Notes under the pieces: generated by a model | What the model was told of the DNA's origin: nothing | The model's input: only the letters and a program-made list of their open reading frames with translations | Databases searched by the model: none | NCBI GenBank assembly: GCA_963966185.1 | Contig: CAWZYM010000023.1 | Coordinates: 27,995-91,994, forward strand | DNA: 64,000 nucleotides | DNA from: Rhabditoides inermis | Taxonomy: Eukaryota > Nematoda > Chromadorea > Rhabditida > Rhabditidae | Reading direction: 5' to 3' | Program-made: the position numbers and the translations under genes | Shown: positions 52,031 to 64,000 of the stretch, one piece after another | Layout of the letters: each line of letters starts with the position of its first letter | Numbering within the stretch: position 1 is the stretch's first letter

Positions 52031-54466
52031 CTTTCACAGACATTCTCTCAGGCTTTCACTTATTTTAACTCATCACTGTATAATCTCACTGATGTGTACT
52101 TTTTGTTGAATTGCGATTTTCAGTAGCTCTTATGAATCCTGAAATACGAATCCATTTCTTTTCTCTTTCTAAAAATAGCACAGGACACGCGCGATTACGG
52201 GATTAACCTCAGTTAAAATAATTCTCGTTCTCGAAACTGTTGAGCCATTAATAGTGGATCAAGAACGGAAAAATGTAGACGGAAACAAAGTATTGATTTT
52301 CATTTCCCATGAACACACCTCCATACATGTTATTTACAGTATGAATGAGACTTGAAAACGAAAAGAGCAATGTCACTGTAGGATGTGTGAATAATGAAGC
52401 AAAAATAAAAATACATGAGAATAGAGAAGTGCCGTCCAGTGTCCGAGCAGACTGCTTGTTCGAAATGCAGATTACAATAAAATCGTAAAATTTGCACAGG
52501 CGCTGAGTTCTCAATTCTGAATTTTTCCGCGCTTGCGTCCAAAGGATATATTTCGGACAATAGATTCTATCTGATCTTCTGGATGAAGTCGCTTTCGTTC
52601 TCTTCAATGAATACAAGTTCTGTTTGCGCAGAAAAACTGGTGAAACGCTAACACATTTTTCACGTTTATACCGTTTAAAAGATGGCGTTGTTGGCGAGAA
52701 CAAGAGCCACCCTAACCTGAAGATCAGGCAAGATTATAATTTTCGCCCTCTAAATCTACAACTGTTTATAAGAGGCTGAACGCTGAGTTACGCTCATTCA
52801 ATCACTCAAAAAAGTACGCATGTATGCATGCAATGTTCAAGTTATTGGGGGGGGGGTTATTGCTACTTGATGTCACGAACTGACGTCACATTCGATAATG
52901 TCGACAAGGTAAATATGCATGTTAACTGAAAATTGAAGTTCTTTTTTTCCTTTCTTTTTTTTTGACTTGAGTTTGTAAATACGCGCTATGATATGTTGAA
53001 CCGAACCATCTACGGATTCTTTTTTTTTGAGACGGTTTCATGCACAATCGGTGACATCTGTCATTCTCATCATACAAAATAATACTGGCGCCAGAGCATA
53101 AGTTTTCGATCCACCTCGCTTGCAGTCCGCAACATGGTGTTATAACCGTTTGCCCATCTTGTTTCTCTTTTGCCGAAAGATGATTTCCCCTCTTCCATCT
53201 GCCACACAGCGCGCAACTCTTGCGATAATAGAACTCCATAACTGTTAGTGTTTGAAAGGAAGTGTACACACTGAGAATCGAATAAAATAGTCGAATTCTG
53301 AAATAGATTCATGGTTTAACTAAGATTGTATTTTATTATTGTGAGTTATAATGACGTTTTGTTTTGATTTATATAAAAAAAATTGATAAAATTAACGAAA
53401 ACGTGTTCAAACAAATTCTTGAGGATTGAACAGAACAGAAAAACGTTGTGAACATGCGAGAAATACAAGGAAGTTGTGCTTTCAACGGTGTATCATCACC
53501 AACACTCTTGACTGCACAATTATGGCACAAATATTCATATTCTGGTATAGTCAACTTCGCTTTCAAATGCAAAGTGAACATTACCTTTAAAAATAATTGG
53601 AAGCCAAAATAGCAAAAAAAAATTCACAGTCATGTGTGTTGGTTAGGCAGACTTGTTGTGACAAGTTCACGCAAATTTCTAATCTGAACTTATCAGAAAG
53701 ATATTGCATCAATCAAAGAATTGTCAATGTGTGGTACAAATCTGTGTCAAGTGTTTGAGTGTTTTTTGAAAACTTTATACACCATAATCGTGAAACTTTA
53801 ATTTCCGCGAATCGAGTGTTATGGCGAGAGAAGAAGTGACCGGCGCTGTTAAAATGAGTCATGTGGAAAAAGTACTGCTAGTCAATCGCAAGAGAGTGTG
53901 AGATCAGTGAAGGGGCGAACGACAATCAGGGTTCTGAGGGCGACATGTCGGAAATCTGCTTACACTGGCCTCATGATTGGCCTCATGAATCGGTCATTGA
54001 CTGCGATTCCGATGGGCTTACAAAGGTAACCGTCTCACACTTTTGGTCATAATCAACAGATGTCTAAATTGTGAATCGATGTTTGGAAACGCACTTTGGG
54101 AATAAGTATTGTCTCAATTGTTTAGATCAGTTTAACATGATCTATTTTTTTGAAACATTTTCGCATCGCAGATCAGCAATGACAAGATATTAATGATATG
54201 ATGGCACATAAAATGATGAAATAAGGTGAGTTCCATCTGTGCCACTCTCCATTACCTGCTCGACAAATCGGCGACGTTGGATGAACGGCTAGAAGTAGCT
54301 TCGATAAGCTTTATATATCAACAACCTTCTCACGACTTCAAACTGAAGCATCATTTTCAGAATCAGAACTCAATTCAGATTTTGAATTAATGCCAGTGAA
54401 TTAGTTTGTATGTCGATTCGAAACGAGAAGCAACAAGCTTACTAGCATACTGTGTTATGTGGTGTT
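52031..54466. other. Gene-poor AT-rich stretch between satellite arrays and the giant inverted repeat
   Basis: No exon set I can support. Short minus-strand frames exist at 53581-53369 and 53269-52922; the second contains paired Cys residues and is described separately. Homopolymer A/T runs are common. Confidence 0.5.
52922..53269 (-). other. Possible coding fragment with CxxC / HxxC pattern
   Basis: An open frame reads MEFYYRKSCALCGRWKRGNH, then later TPCCGLQARWIENLC and RCHRLCMKPSQKKR. The CALCG...CHRLC spacing with an intervening Trp resembles small zinc-binding DNA-contact domains seen in nematode transposon-derived proteins. A neighbouring upstream frame has EYLCHNCAVKS. No splice structure or start could be established. 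It may be a transposase remnant or chance. Confidence 0.22.
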
Positions 54467-55904
54467 AATGATTAATTGACAAAATTGGAGAGTGGATAAC
54501 TAACTGGCAAAGTTATTTAGTCATATTCATATAGGCAGGATGATCTCGCAGTAAAATTTGACTTGTGAAATACATAGAATTATGTTGAAAAGTGATGTTC
54601 AGCCGATATACCGCGAGTGAAACAGTTTATTCCGACGTTTCGCCTTCATGGCAACATCAGGGAAAGCATTACCTACAAAATACAATGTAAAAATGTGATA
54701 AAATCTGACAACAATATTAAGCTCAAAAAAGCAACAATACAATACGCAATAGAAAAAAAAGAATGCGGCAAAAACAATGTGGGTGGATGATGACTACATA
54801 ATTGGACATGATTGTACAGTACCTGATGGCTTCGACAATAGACCGTTGCTTGGGGTGCGGATGAGTGGACATAAAATTAAACGACTTATTTTATTTCGGA
54901 ATTATGACAATTTGCACACAATATACACGGACCCTACTAGTGAAAATATGTGTTCGTGGTAGAAATAGTGACAAAACGATTGCGCGGCAAACGTCACATC
55001 TACTGCAGCTTGGAAGGCAGACTGTGACAATGTATCATTAATATGCTACAATGAAGTTTGCATACTTAGACATTGAACAAGAGAGATTCCATGAAACTGC
55101 TTTCTTCCGAAATTCATTTGCTCGGGAACAGACATCAATTATGTAAACTTGTGACAGCCGATAAAGTAACACATCCAAGATCCGAGATTTTTTGAAGAAA
55201 GAAAATTTCATAATTGTGCATTGTGATGTCAGGTGATAGATGATAGAGAGTGAAATATAGACAAACATTCACACACTAGTTTATTCGAAACACGTTCTCA
55301 TGCCGGCCGTTAGCTTATGTAGCAAGGAAAACGCAGAACCATTGAAGTTAGTTCATTGGACATTGGAGAGTACCACGGAATCGCCGGCTTGACAGCTGTT
55401 CTCTAGAGTTCTCTGATGTGCTCAGCAGAGCCTTACGAGCGACACACGTTCTACGTGAATATTCAGTCGTTCAGATTTCCTAATCGACGTTCTGAATACG
55501 TCGTCATAAACACCTAGTCATAAGCTATATTATATATCTCTGTTGACACTTTAATCACAACTTCTTTTTATATTGACTGTTAGCTGTCTATCTGTTGTTG
55601 ACGATACTGTAAATGACACTTGTAATAGACCAACGCTGATCAATTTGAGATTCATTTTAACTGCACAGCTATCGAACTGTGGACACTCGCGCTAGCATTT
55701 GTTGTCGTGTAGTGAGAACTCAGAGAATTTGTTTTATTATATTTTTTACTAATTCAGTTTCGAACGATTGTCGTTTTGAAATAGAGATCACTTCACGGAC
55801 TACATATGCATGTGCTGTTTTTGTTAATTATATTTTTGATTATTTGATATCACATGTGTTCTCCGATTTTAGTTCTCGTTTCAACTTTTGCGATACGGTT
55901 TTCG

Positions 55905-56179
55905 TTAAAGAAGAACTCCGGGAAAAATATGAATGCCGGTCAATAGGGGCGAAATGATACTTCGGAACACGATTCTGTCATCAAAAATTCTGAGAGGCTT
56001 CAAAAAGTTACGTTTTTGAATTATAGATTACGATTCCTTTGTCCAAATAGCCTAACTGGACGAGGGCGGAGCCACAATCTGCTGCCCGCCGCTGCCCTAC
56101 TGCGGTTTCCCGCCAAAATCTGGTTCCGGGCGCGCTAATGTTTTGGGCAGGTGACGGTTTCCCCGGAGTTCTTCGTTAA
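55905..56179. mobile_element. TTAA-bounded MITE-like segment C (left arm)
   Basis: TTAA at 55905-55908 and 56176-56179, with inverted ends AGAAGAACTCCGGG and, for the right end in reverse complement, CGAAGAACTCCGGG. The same TTAA rule applies to elements A and B, but the termini differ. The mirrored copy is at 62289-62563. Confidence 0.6.
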
Positions 56180-56663
56180 AGAAGGACTCCTTGGAATGTG
56201 CCAGCCGGCGCAAAATGCTCGCCCCAGTGCCAGTCTGCCGCATGTCTTCGTGTTGAGACCAAGTTCACTATTTTCTGCCGTGTCTCTGTCACTGGGTCAG
56301 CCCTCGTTTGCGCGGGAAATCAACAGCAGTGAGGGAGAGTGTACGTGACTCGCGCGGATTCTTTCATCTTGTGCCAGCCAAACACAGAATCGATCACCAA
56401 AAAGGCGCGAACTCGTCTCGTGGAGGAAAACTCGTGTCTCTGTGATTGCGCCTGCCCAGCTGACTGGGGGCGGTCTTGCGGCACTGGCAAAATGCCAAAA
56501 TCTTGCGCCCAAAGTGGCGGTCAATAGTATTCGTACTGCCGAAAAAAATTCGTTATGCAAATTTTGATGAGTAAAAAAATTCTTTCTTTTGTAGATATGT
56601 TAAAATCACGATACCCTATAAATTATTACCTCTAATGTTGTTTTCCGTGGAGGCCTTCTTTAA
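56176..56663. mobile_element. TTAA-bounded MITE-like segment D (left arm), sharing a TTAA with C
   Basis: Starts at the TTAA that ends segment C and ends at TTAA 56660-56663. The termini are AGAAGGACTCC and, in reverse complement, AGAAGGCCTCC. The interior is markedly more GC-rich than its surroundings. The mirrored copy is at 61805-62292. C and D together could be one composite element. Confidence 0.5.
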
Positions 56664-58836
56664 AATTAATGATCTTGACAAGTGCCTCTAGTTGTCAGAA
56701 AAGTTGTCCTCATTCTTTTTTTCTTGACCACAAGAATCATAATGAACTAGTGCTACTCGCTATAGACTAGCGGGACGTCTATACGAAATCTACCACGGCT
56801 CTTGAGCATCTTTTTCTTTCTCACCGACTTATCAGTAAGGTACATTTTGGTATCAGTAAGCAACTGTGTTTGCGAGAAAAAGTTTCAAAAAAAATTCGAG
56901 ACAACTCGACGAACTACAAATCTCTTAAAAAATGTTTCGAAATTATAAACACGGCGACCTAGTATACTCATTACGTTATACTGTGCAGAGCTGCGCGTCT
57001 TCCTCAATCTCGATTTCATTTTTCGACGCTACTTTACATACCATGGTATAACCTTTCCACTCCTGCGGTGGTGAGAAGGCATATGGGTACACACGTGGTC
57101 ACTCGCGTGCAATCCGTTTCTTACGCCCTTCTCACGCCCTTTCTTACGCCCAATCCGTTTCTTACGCATCATTTATCTACCCAAAAATTACGATACCATG
57201 TAAAATATTTTATTTGTATTTCAGTACATTCATTGATCCGTATGCCTTTGTTTGATCATTAATTAAAAACAATACAAAATATTACAATCTGGATTATTGT
57301 CACCGGTTTGACGACTGTCACAAGATTTATGGGCGGTCTTATAAAAAAGCGCTTCAAGAACTTCACTTATCATTCGTCAACATATACGTAAACCCGTAAA
57401 CATCTCATGCGATGTATCTCATGCTCAACTCTTGATTTGAGAAAGCTGAATTGAACCTATCGATTATCATTAGGGTAATAATGATGCATGATAACAGTAG
57501 TGTCTATTCTCTCGACATAATGGTAATCATCTTGATAGCAGGGGTGAAGTTTGAGTATGATGAAAATGATTGTTATTAATCGTCATACACGAAGGAACCT
57601 TCATTTATGTTTATTATTATTAGGAAGTTATGTGCACTCAAAATCGGTGTCGATTCAAGTTTAAATAAATTACAAACTTCAATTTGAGTGCAACATCCAT
57701 TTCTCGGTGCTGTTCGAAACAGCACGTCGAAGCATTCATTATTGATCCTGAAAAAATTAGATACTACATTCATTGCCAGAATATTTAAACCTAGTTGATA
57801 TGCGTCCTACTTGATTCGTGGCATTCATTTCTTTAACTAAAACGCTGCACATAGTACTTAGGGTGTGAGCAATATTCATGCTCGCGAGATGTTGCCGTCT
57901 CTGACTCAATCACTTTATCACACACCGTCTGCGAAACATGAACGCATTTTTGACGTATATTCACATGTGTTTCTCAAGTTGGTCACACTTTGCAAATGCA
58001 TCTTGCCGATAAACAGTTCCGTGAAATGACCTGTACATATACGTACATGTTCGAAGTCTGTGAGTTGTGCCGGCATGAGTCATATAACGAAGAAAGTGCA
58101 TGATTTAGCGGACACTGTCAGGTTGTACGAATAGCATGAGCATCAATAAATGTGCACAGATGAGGATCAATGCACTGAAACAACACAAACACACTTGTGT
58201 TCGATTCATCAATCTCATTGTTTTTTCATCAATCTCATTCTCGGATTTCGCAACATGATGGTGACGTATGGATTGACCGGAAGCAAGTATGCAAATGGAC
58301 GCGAGAAGTTCAAGAACGTTCGACGGTAGAGGCAACGCGGTTCATAGAATGGATCAAGGCCGCATACCGTATGGAAGAAGAAAAAAAGATTCTCAAAAGT
58401 TGCTAACCATCGGATGAGGCTTTTCTATAGGGAGCATTACCCTCCAAGGACCCATCGGGGGGGGGGGGCAAAATACTAAACCTTGGTACATTCCGCGCCA
58501 AGTTTGTATTTTGTGTTTTGTGTTATGTCTGCACCTATGGCTATGGATAAACCATTATTATTATCACAGGCGTTAATCATGAAGCGAACAATCAGCAGCG
58601 TCAAGTCAAGTTTGTTCATAAAGACAATATGAAAAATAAAGACGACTGGGAATATACATACATTCTACGATGGCATGAGATAACTTGTCGTGAGTCGTGG
58701 AAGTTGTTCGTCAATCGCGCTCAAAGAACATTGTAACCGTGGATATGAATTGTGTTTTGTCTCATTATCATAGCGCCAATATGCCCACGCGGAACTGTGA
58801 AATGGGCAGTTTTAAATACGTGACGGTACCCCAGCA

Positions 58837-59629
58837 CAAAAGTCGATAAATAAATGCAGTATTATAATATTATTCTGGGAGATACAGTAACAGTAGTTCG
58901 CCAGATTACGGTAGAAAATCGATCTACCCTCGAGTCGCATTCAATCTACCTTCTAGTCGTGAGGAGACCCAAGCGCGCGCTTTCAAACGATTATATTGAT
59001 CAAAGAAGCCGGCATGCGAATCATCAATCAAAGAGGCCGCAAGACACTCGACCCGCGCTGTCTGGCCTCTCTGGCTCGAAACTGAGTTTCGCCAACTGAC
59101 CCCGGCTGGCAATAACAGAAACTATCCACCAGGCGGCGACTATAGTACATTTAATATTAGTATTCATACGATTCATACCTAGGATTTGTTAACAGAATTT
59201 CAGAAATTTCTCTAAAAGCGCACAGGTTCGCACATCAATTTTAATTACACTAAAGTCGATAGTGCTCAATTGGGAACCTGTGTTTTCTGTTTTATAATTT
59301 TGTATTTATTGTATCATTTTTCTAGAAACAGTTTTATGCTCTCTTCTGTCTACTCTCACGTCTCCGCATCGAGCTCATCATTTTTCTAGAAACAGTTATA
59401 TAATTTCTTCTGTCTACTCTCACGTTTCCGCATCAAGCTCATCAGTTTTCTAGAAACAGTTATATAATTTCTTATTTCTACTCTAACGTCTCCGCATCGA
59501 GCTCATCATATTTCTAGAAACAGTTATATAATTTCTTCTGTCCACTCTCACGTTTCCTCATCAAGCTCATCACTTTTCTAGAAACAGTTACATAATTTCT
59601 TCTTTTTTCTTATATAATTTCTTCTGTTC
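58837..59629. other. Spacer (loop) of the giant inverted repeat
   Basis: 793 bp of unique sequence between the arms; the match stops sharply at CCAGCA / TGCTGG. The right 40% is a 64-bp tandem repeat. No gene is evident. Confidence 0.93.
59316..59629. repeat. 64-bp tandem repeat, about 5 copies
   Basis: CTAGAAACAG recurs at about 59322, 59386, 59450, 59514 and 59578, exactly 64 bp apart, with ATAATTTCTTCTGT, CTCACGT and GCATC.AGCTCATCA in most units. It abuts the right arm. Confidence 0.92.
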
Positions 59630-62600
59630 TGCTGGGGTACCGTCACGTATTTAAAACTGCCCATTTCACAGTTCCGCGTGGGCATATTGGCGCTATGATA
59701 ATGAGACAAAACACAATTCATATCCACGGTTACAATGTTCTTTGAGCGCGATTGACGAACAACTTCCACGACTCACGACAAGTTATCTCATGCCATCGTA
59801 GAATGTATGTATATTCCCAGTCGTCTTTATTTTTCATATTGTCTTTATGAACAAACTTGACTTGACGCTGCTGATTGTTCGCTTCATGATTAACGCCTGT
59901 GATAATAATAATGGTTTATCCATAGCCATAGGTGCAGACATAACACAAAACACAAAATACAAACTTGGCGCGGAATGTACCAAGGTTTAGTATTTTGCCC
60001 CCCCCCCCCCGATGGGTCCTTGGAGGGTAATGCTCCCTATAGAAAAGCCTCATCCGATGGTTAGCAACTTTTGAGAATCTTTTTTTCTTCTTCCATACGG
60101 TATGCGGCCTTGATCCATTCTATGAACCGCGTTGCCTCTACCGTCGAACGTTCTTGAACTTCTCGCGTCCATTTGCATACTTGCTTCCGGTCAATCCATA
60201 CGTCACCATCATGTTGCGAAATCCGAGAATGAGATTGATGAAAAAACAATGAGATTGATGAATCGAACACAAGTGTGTTTGTGTTGTTTCAGTGCATTGA
60301 TCCTCATCTGTGCACATTTATTGATGCTCATGCTATTCGTACAACCTGACAGTGTCCGCTAAATCATGCACTTTCTTCGTTATATGACTCATGCCGGCAC
60401 AACTCACAGACTTCGAACATGTACGTATATGTACAGGTCATTTCACGGAACTGTTTATCGGCAAGATGCATTTGCAAAGTGTGACCAACTTGAGAAACAC
60501 ATGTGAATATACGTCAAAAATGCGTTCATGTTTCGCAGACGGTGTGTGATAAAGTGATTGAGTCAGAGACGGCAACATCTCGCGAGCATGAATATTGCTC
60601 ACACCCTAAGTACTATGTGCAGCGTTTTAGTTAAAGAAATGAATGCCACGAATCAAGTAGGACGCATATCAACTAGGTTTAAATATTCTGGCAATGAATG
60701 TAGTATCTAATTTTTTCAGGATCAATAATGAATGCTTCGACGTGCTGTTTCGAACAGCACCGAGAAATGGATGTTGCACTCAAATTGAAGTTTGTAATTT
60801 ATTTAAACTTGAATCGACACCGATTTTGAGTGCACATAACTTCCTAATAATAATAAACATAAATGAAGGTTCCTTCGTGTATGACGATTAATAACAATCA
60901 TTTTCATCATACTCAAACTTCACCCCTGCTATCAAGATGATTACCATTATGTCGAGAGAATAGACACTACTGTTATCATGCATCATTATTACCCTAATGA
61001 TAATCGATAGGTTCAATTCAGCTTTCTCAAATCAAGAGTTGAGCATGAGATACATCGCATGAGATGTTTACGGGTTTACGTATATGTTGACGAATGATAA
61101 GTGAAGTTCTTGAAGCGCTTTTTTATAAGACCGCCCATAAATCTTGTGACAGTCGTCAAACCGGTGACAATAATCCAGATTGTAATATTTTGTATTGTTT
61201 TTAATTAATGATCAAACAAAGGCATACGGATCAATGAATGTACTGAAATACAAATAAAATATTTTACATGGTATCGTAATTTTTGGGTAGATAAATGATG
61301 CGTAAGAAACGGATTGGGCGTAAGAAAGGGCGTGAGAAGGGCGTAAGAAACGGATTGCACGCGAGTGACCACGTGTGTACCCATATGCCTTCTCACCACC
61401 GCAGGAGTGGAAAGGTTATACCATGGTATGTAAAGTAGCGTCGAAAAATGAAATCGAGATTGAGGAAGACGCGCAGCTCTGCACAGTATAACGTAATGAG
61501 TATACTAGGTCGCCGTGTTTATAATTTCGAAACATTTTTTAAGAGATTTGTAGTTCGTCGAGTTGTCTCGAATTTTTTTTTGAAACTTTTTCTCGCAAAC
61601 ACAGTTGCTTACTGATACCAAAATGTACCTTACTGATAAGTCGGTGAGAAAGAAAAAGATGCTCAAGAGCCGTGGTAGATTTCGTATAGACGTCCCGCTA
61701 GTCTATAGCGAGTAGCACTAGTTCATTATGATTCTTGTGGTCAAGAAAAAAAGAATGAGGACAACTTTTCTGACAACTAGAGGCACTTGTCAAGATCATT
61801 AATTTTAAAGAAGGCCTCCACGGAAAACAACATTAGAGGTAATAATTTATAGGGTATCGTGATTTTAACATATCTACAAAAGAAAGAATTTTTTTACTCA
61901 TCAAAATTTGCATAACGAATTTTTTTCGGCAGTACGAATACTATTGACCGCCACTTTGGGCGCAAGATTTTGGCATTTTGCCAGTGCCGCAAGACCGCCC
62001 CCAGTCAGCTGGGCAGGCGCAATCACAGAGACACGAGTTTTCCTCCACGAGACGAGTTCGCGCCTTTTTGGTGATCGATTCTGTGTTTGGCTGGCACAAG
62101 ATGAAAGAATCCGCGCGAGTCACGTACACTCTCCCTCACTGCTGTTGATTTCCCGCGCAAACGAGGGCTGACCCAGTGACAGAGACACGGCAGAAAATAG
62201 TGAACTTGGTCTCAACACGAAGACATGCGGCAGACTGGCACTGGGGCGAGCATTTTGCGCCGGCTGGCACATTCCAAGGAGTCCTTCTTTAACGAAGAAC
62301 TCCGGGGAAACCGTCACCTGCCCAAAACATTAGCGCGCCCGGAACCAGATTTTGGCGGGAAACCGCAGTAGGGCAGCGGCGGGCAGCAGATTGTGGCTCC
62401 GCCCTCGTCCAGTTAGGCTATTTGGACAAAGGAATCGTAATCTATAATTCAAAAACGTAACTTTTTGAAGCCTCTCAGAATTTTTGATGACAGAATCGTG
62501 TTCCGAAGTATCATTTCGCCCCTATTGACCGGCATTCATATTTTTCCCGGAGTTCTTCTTTAACGAAAACCGTATCGCAAAAGTTGAAACGAGAACTAAA

Positions 62601-64000
62601 ATCGGAGAACACATGTGATATCAAATAATCAAAAATATAATTAACAAAAACAGCACATGCATATGTAGTCCGTGAAGTGATCTCTATTTCAAAACGACAA
62701 TCGTTCGAAACTGAATTAGTAAAAAATATAATAAAACAAATTCTCTGAGTTCTCACTACACGACAACAAATGCTAGCGCGAGTGTCCACAGTTCGATAGC
62801 TGTGCAGTTAAAATGAATCTCAAATTGATCAGCGTTGGTCTATTACAAGTGTCATTTACAGTATCGTCAACAACAGATAGACAGCTAACAGTCAATATAA
62901 AAAGAAGTTGTGATTAAAGTGTCAACAGAGATATATAATATAGCTTATGACTAGGTGTTTATGACGACGTATTCAGAACGTCGATTAGGAAATCTGAACG
63001 ACTGAATATTCACGTAGAACGTGTGTCGCTCGTAAGGCTCTGCTGAGCACATCAGAGAACTCTAGAGAACAGCTGTCAAGCCGGCGATTCCGTGGTACTC
63101 TCCAATGTCCAATGAACTAACTTCAATGGTTCTGCGTTTTCCTTGCTACATAAGCTAACGGCCGGCATGAGAACGTGTTTCGAATAAACTAGTGTGTGAA
63201 TGTTTGTCTATATTTCACTCTCTATCATCTATCACCTGACATCACAATGCACAATTATGAAATTTTCTTTCTTCAAAAAATCTCGGATCTTGGATGTGTT
63301 ACTTTATCGGCTGTCACAAGTTTACATAATTGATGTCTGTTCCCGAGCAAATGAATTTCGGAAGAAAGCAGTTTCATGGAATCTCTCTTGTTCAATGTCT
63401 AAGTATGCAAACTTCATTGTAGCATATTAATGATACATTGTCACAGTCTGCCTTCCAAGCTGCAGTAGATGTGACGTTTGCCGCGCAATCGTTTTGTCAC
63501 TATTTCTACCACGAACACATATTTTCACTAGTAGGGTCCGTGTATATTGTGTGCAAATTGTCATAATTCCGAAATAAAATAAGTCGTTTAATTTTATGTC
63601 CACTCATCCGCACCCCAAGCAACGGTCTATTGTCGAAGCCATCAGTACTGTACAATCATGTCCAATTATGTAGTCATCATCCACCCACATTGTTTTTGCC
63701 GCATTCTTTTTTTTCTATTGCGTATTGTATTGTTGCTTTTTTGAGCTTAATATTGTTGTCAGATTTTATCACATTTTTACATTGTATTTTGTAGGTAATG
63801 CTTTCCCTGATGTTGCCATGAAGGCGAAACGTCGGAATAAACTGTTTCACTCGCGGTATATCGGCTGAACATCACTTTTCAACATAATTCTATGTATTTC
63901 ACAAGTCAAATTTTACTGCGAGATCATCCTGCCTATATGAATATGACTAAATAACTTTGCCAGTTAGTTATCCACTCTCCAATTTTGTCAATTAATCATT
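59630..64000. repeat. Right arm of the giant inverted repeat (runs off the window)
   Basis: Reverse complement of 54467-58836. Pairing still holds at the last base of the window (64000 pairs with 54467), so the true arm length is unknown and at least 4.37 kb. Confidence 0.97.
61805..62563. mobile_element. Mirrored copies of TTAA-bounded segments D and C (right arm)
   Basis: TTAA at 61805-61808, 62289-62292 and 62560-62563, with the same inverted termini as in the left arm, in reverse order and orientation. Confidence 0.55.

Larger units (their letters stand above)
54467..58836. repeat. Left arm of a giant inverted repeat
   Basis: This 4,370-bp arm is the reverse complement of 59630-64000. 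Paired positions sum to 118466-118468 along the arm. I found only three one-base length differences, all in short homopolymers: C near 54818, A near 56887 and the G run at 58457-58468. Every open frame in this arm outside the 54818 difference recurs in the other arm at mirrored coordinates. No convincing gene lies in it. Confidence 0.97.

Noticed and set aside
54620..54670. Penelope- or LINE-type 3' end suggested by CGACGTTTCGCCTTCATGGC and AACATCAGGG
   Set aside because: The motif looks like 3' regions of some animal retroelements, but no reverse transcriptase or endonuclease sequence is near and I cannot test it here.
58197..58406. Charged frame HDGDVWIDRKQVCKW...RFIEWIKAAY in the palindrome arm as a real gene (also mirrored at 60061-60270)
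   Set aside because: It is short, has no recognisable family or splice sites, and overlaps an equally open frame on the opposite strand.

Overview
This window looks like nuclear DNA of a nematode. The strongest evidence is a complete ten-exon gene on the minus strand that reads as an SRT-family serpentine chemoreceptor, a family known only from nematodes. Supporting signs are GT-AG introns (mostly tens to hundreds of bases), same-strand gene strings with short gaps, and splice-acceptor-like sequences directly before several start codons, as expected for spliced-leader trans-splicing. The unusually heavy (CT)n/(GA)n load suggests a lineage outside Caenorhabditis, but I cannot name a species. 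All gene models were built by hand, checking that intron phases stay in frame.

Region 1 (1-11.5 kb, plus strand): a C1orf43/NICE-3 homolog cut by the window start, a type I membrane protein with EGF-like modules and a PPxY tail, the cytosolic Fe-S targeting factor CIAO1, and a small heat-shock protein with its own heat-shock-type promoter.

Region 2 (11.6-16 kb): the SRT receptor on the minus strand, invaded by two tRNA-derived SINEs in inverted orientation and a TTAA-flanked MITE. A second TTAA MITE, carrying a perfect 39-bp-arm hairpin, lies between the two convergent genes.

Region 3 (16-29.4 kb): microsatellite-rich DNA, then a nine-exon globin with multi-kilobase 5' introns.

Region 4 (29.8-45.4 kb): six plus-strand genes in a row: claspin, OXA1L, RWDD1, PAR-6, a C15orf61 homolog and a small membrane protein. 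The last two stop and start about 100 bp apart, so operon organisation is likely. The products are unrelated in function (checkpoint signalling, mitochondrial membrane insertion, ribosome/GTPase-associated RWD protein, cell polarity), as is common in nematode operons.

Region 5 (45.4-64 kb): gene-poor repeat DNA: a decayed LINE reverse-transcriptase fragment, a satellite of about 21 copies of a 133-134-bp unit with a 399-bp three-unit higher-order repeat, a second array of about 165-bp units that decays from left to right, and a giant inverted repeat (arms of at least 4.37 kb around a 793-bp spacer) that runs off the window end. Its arms contain two further TTAA-bounded MITE-like segments.
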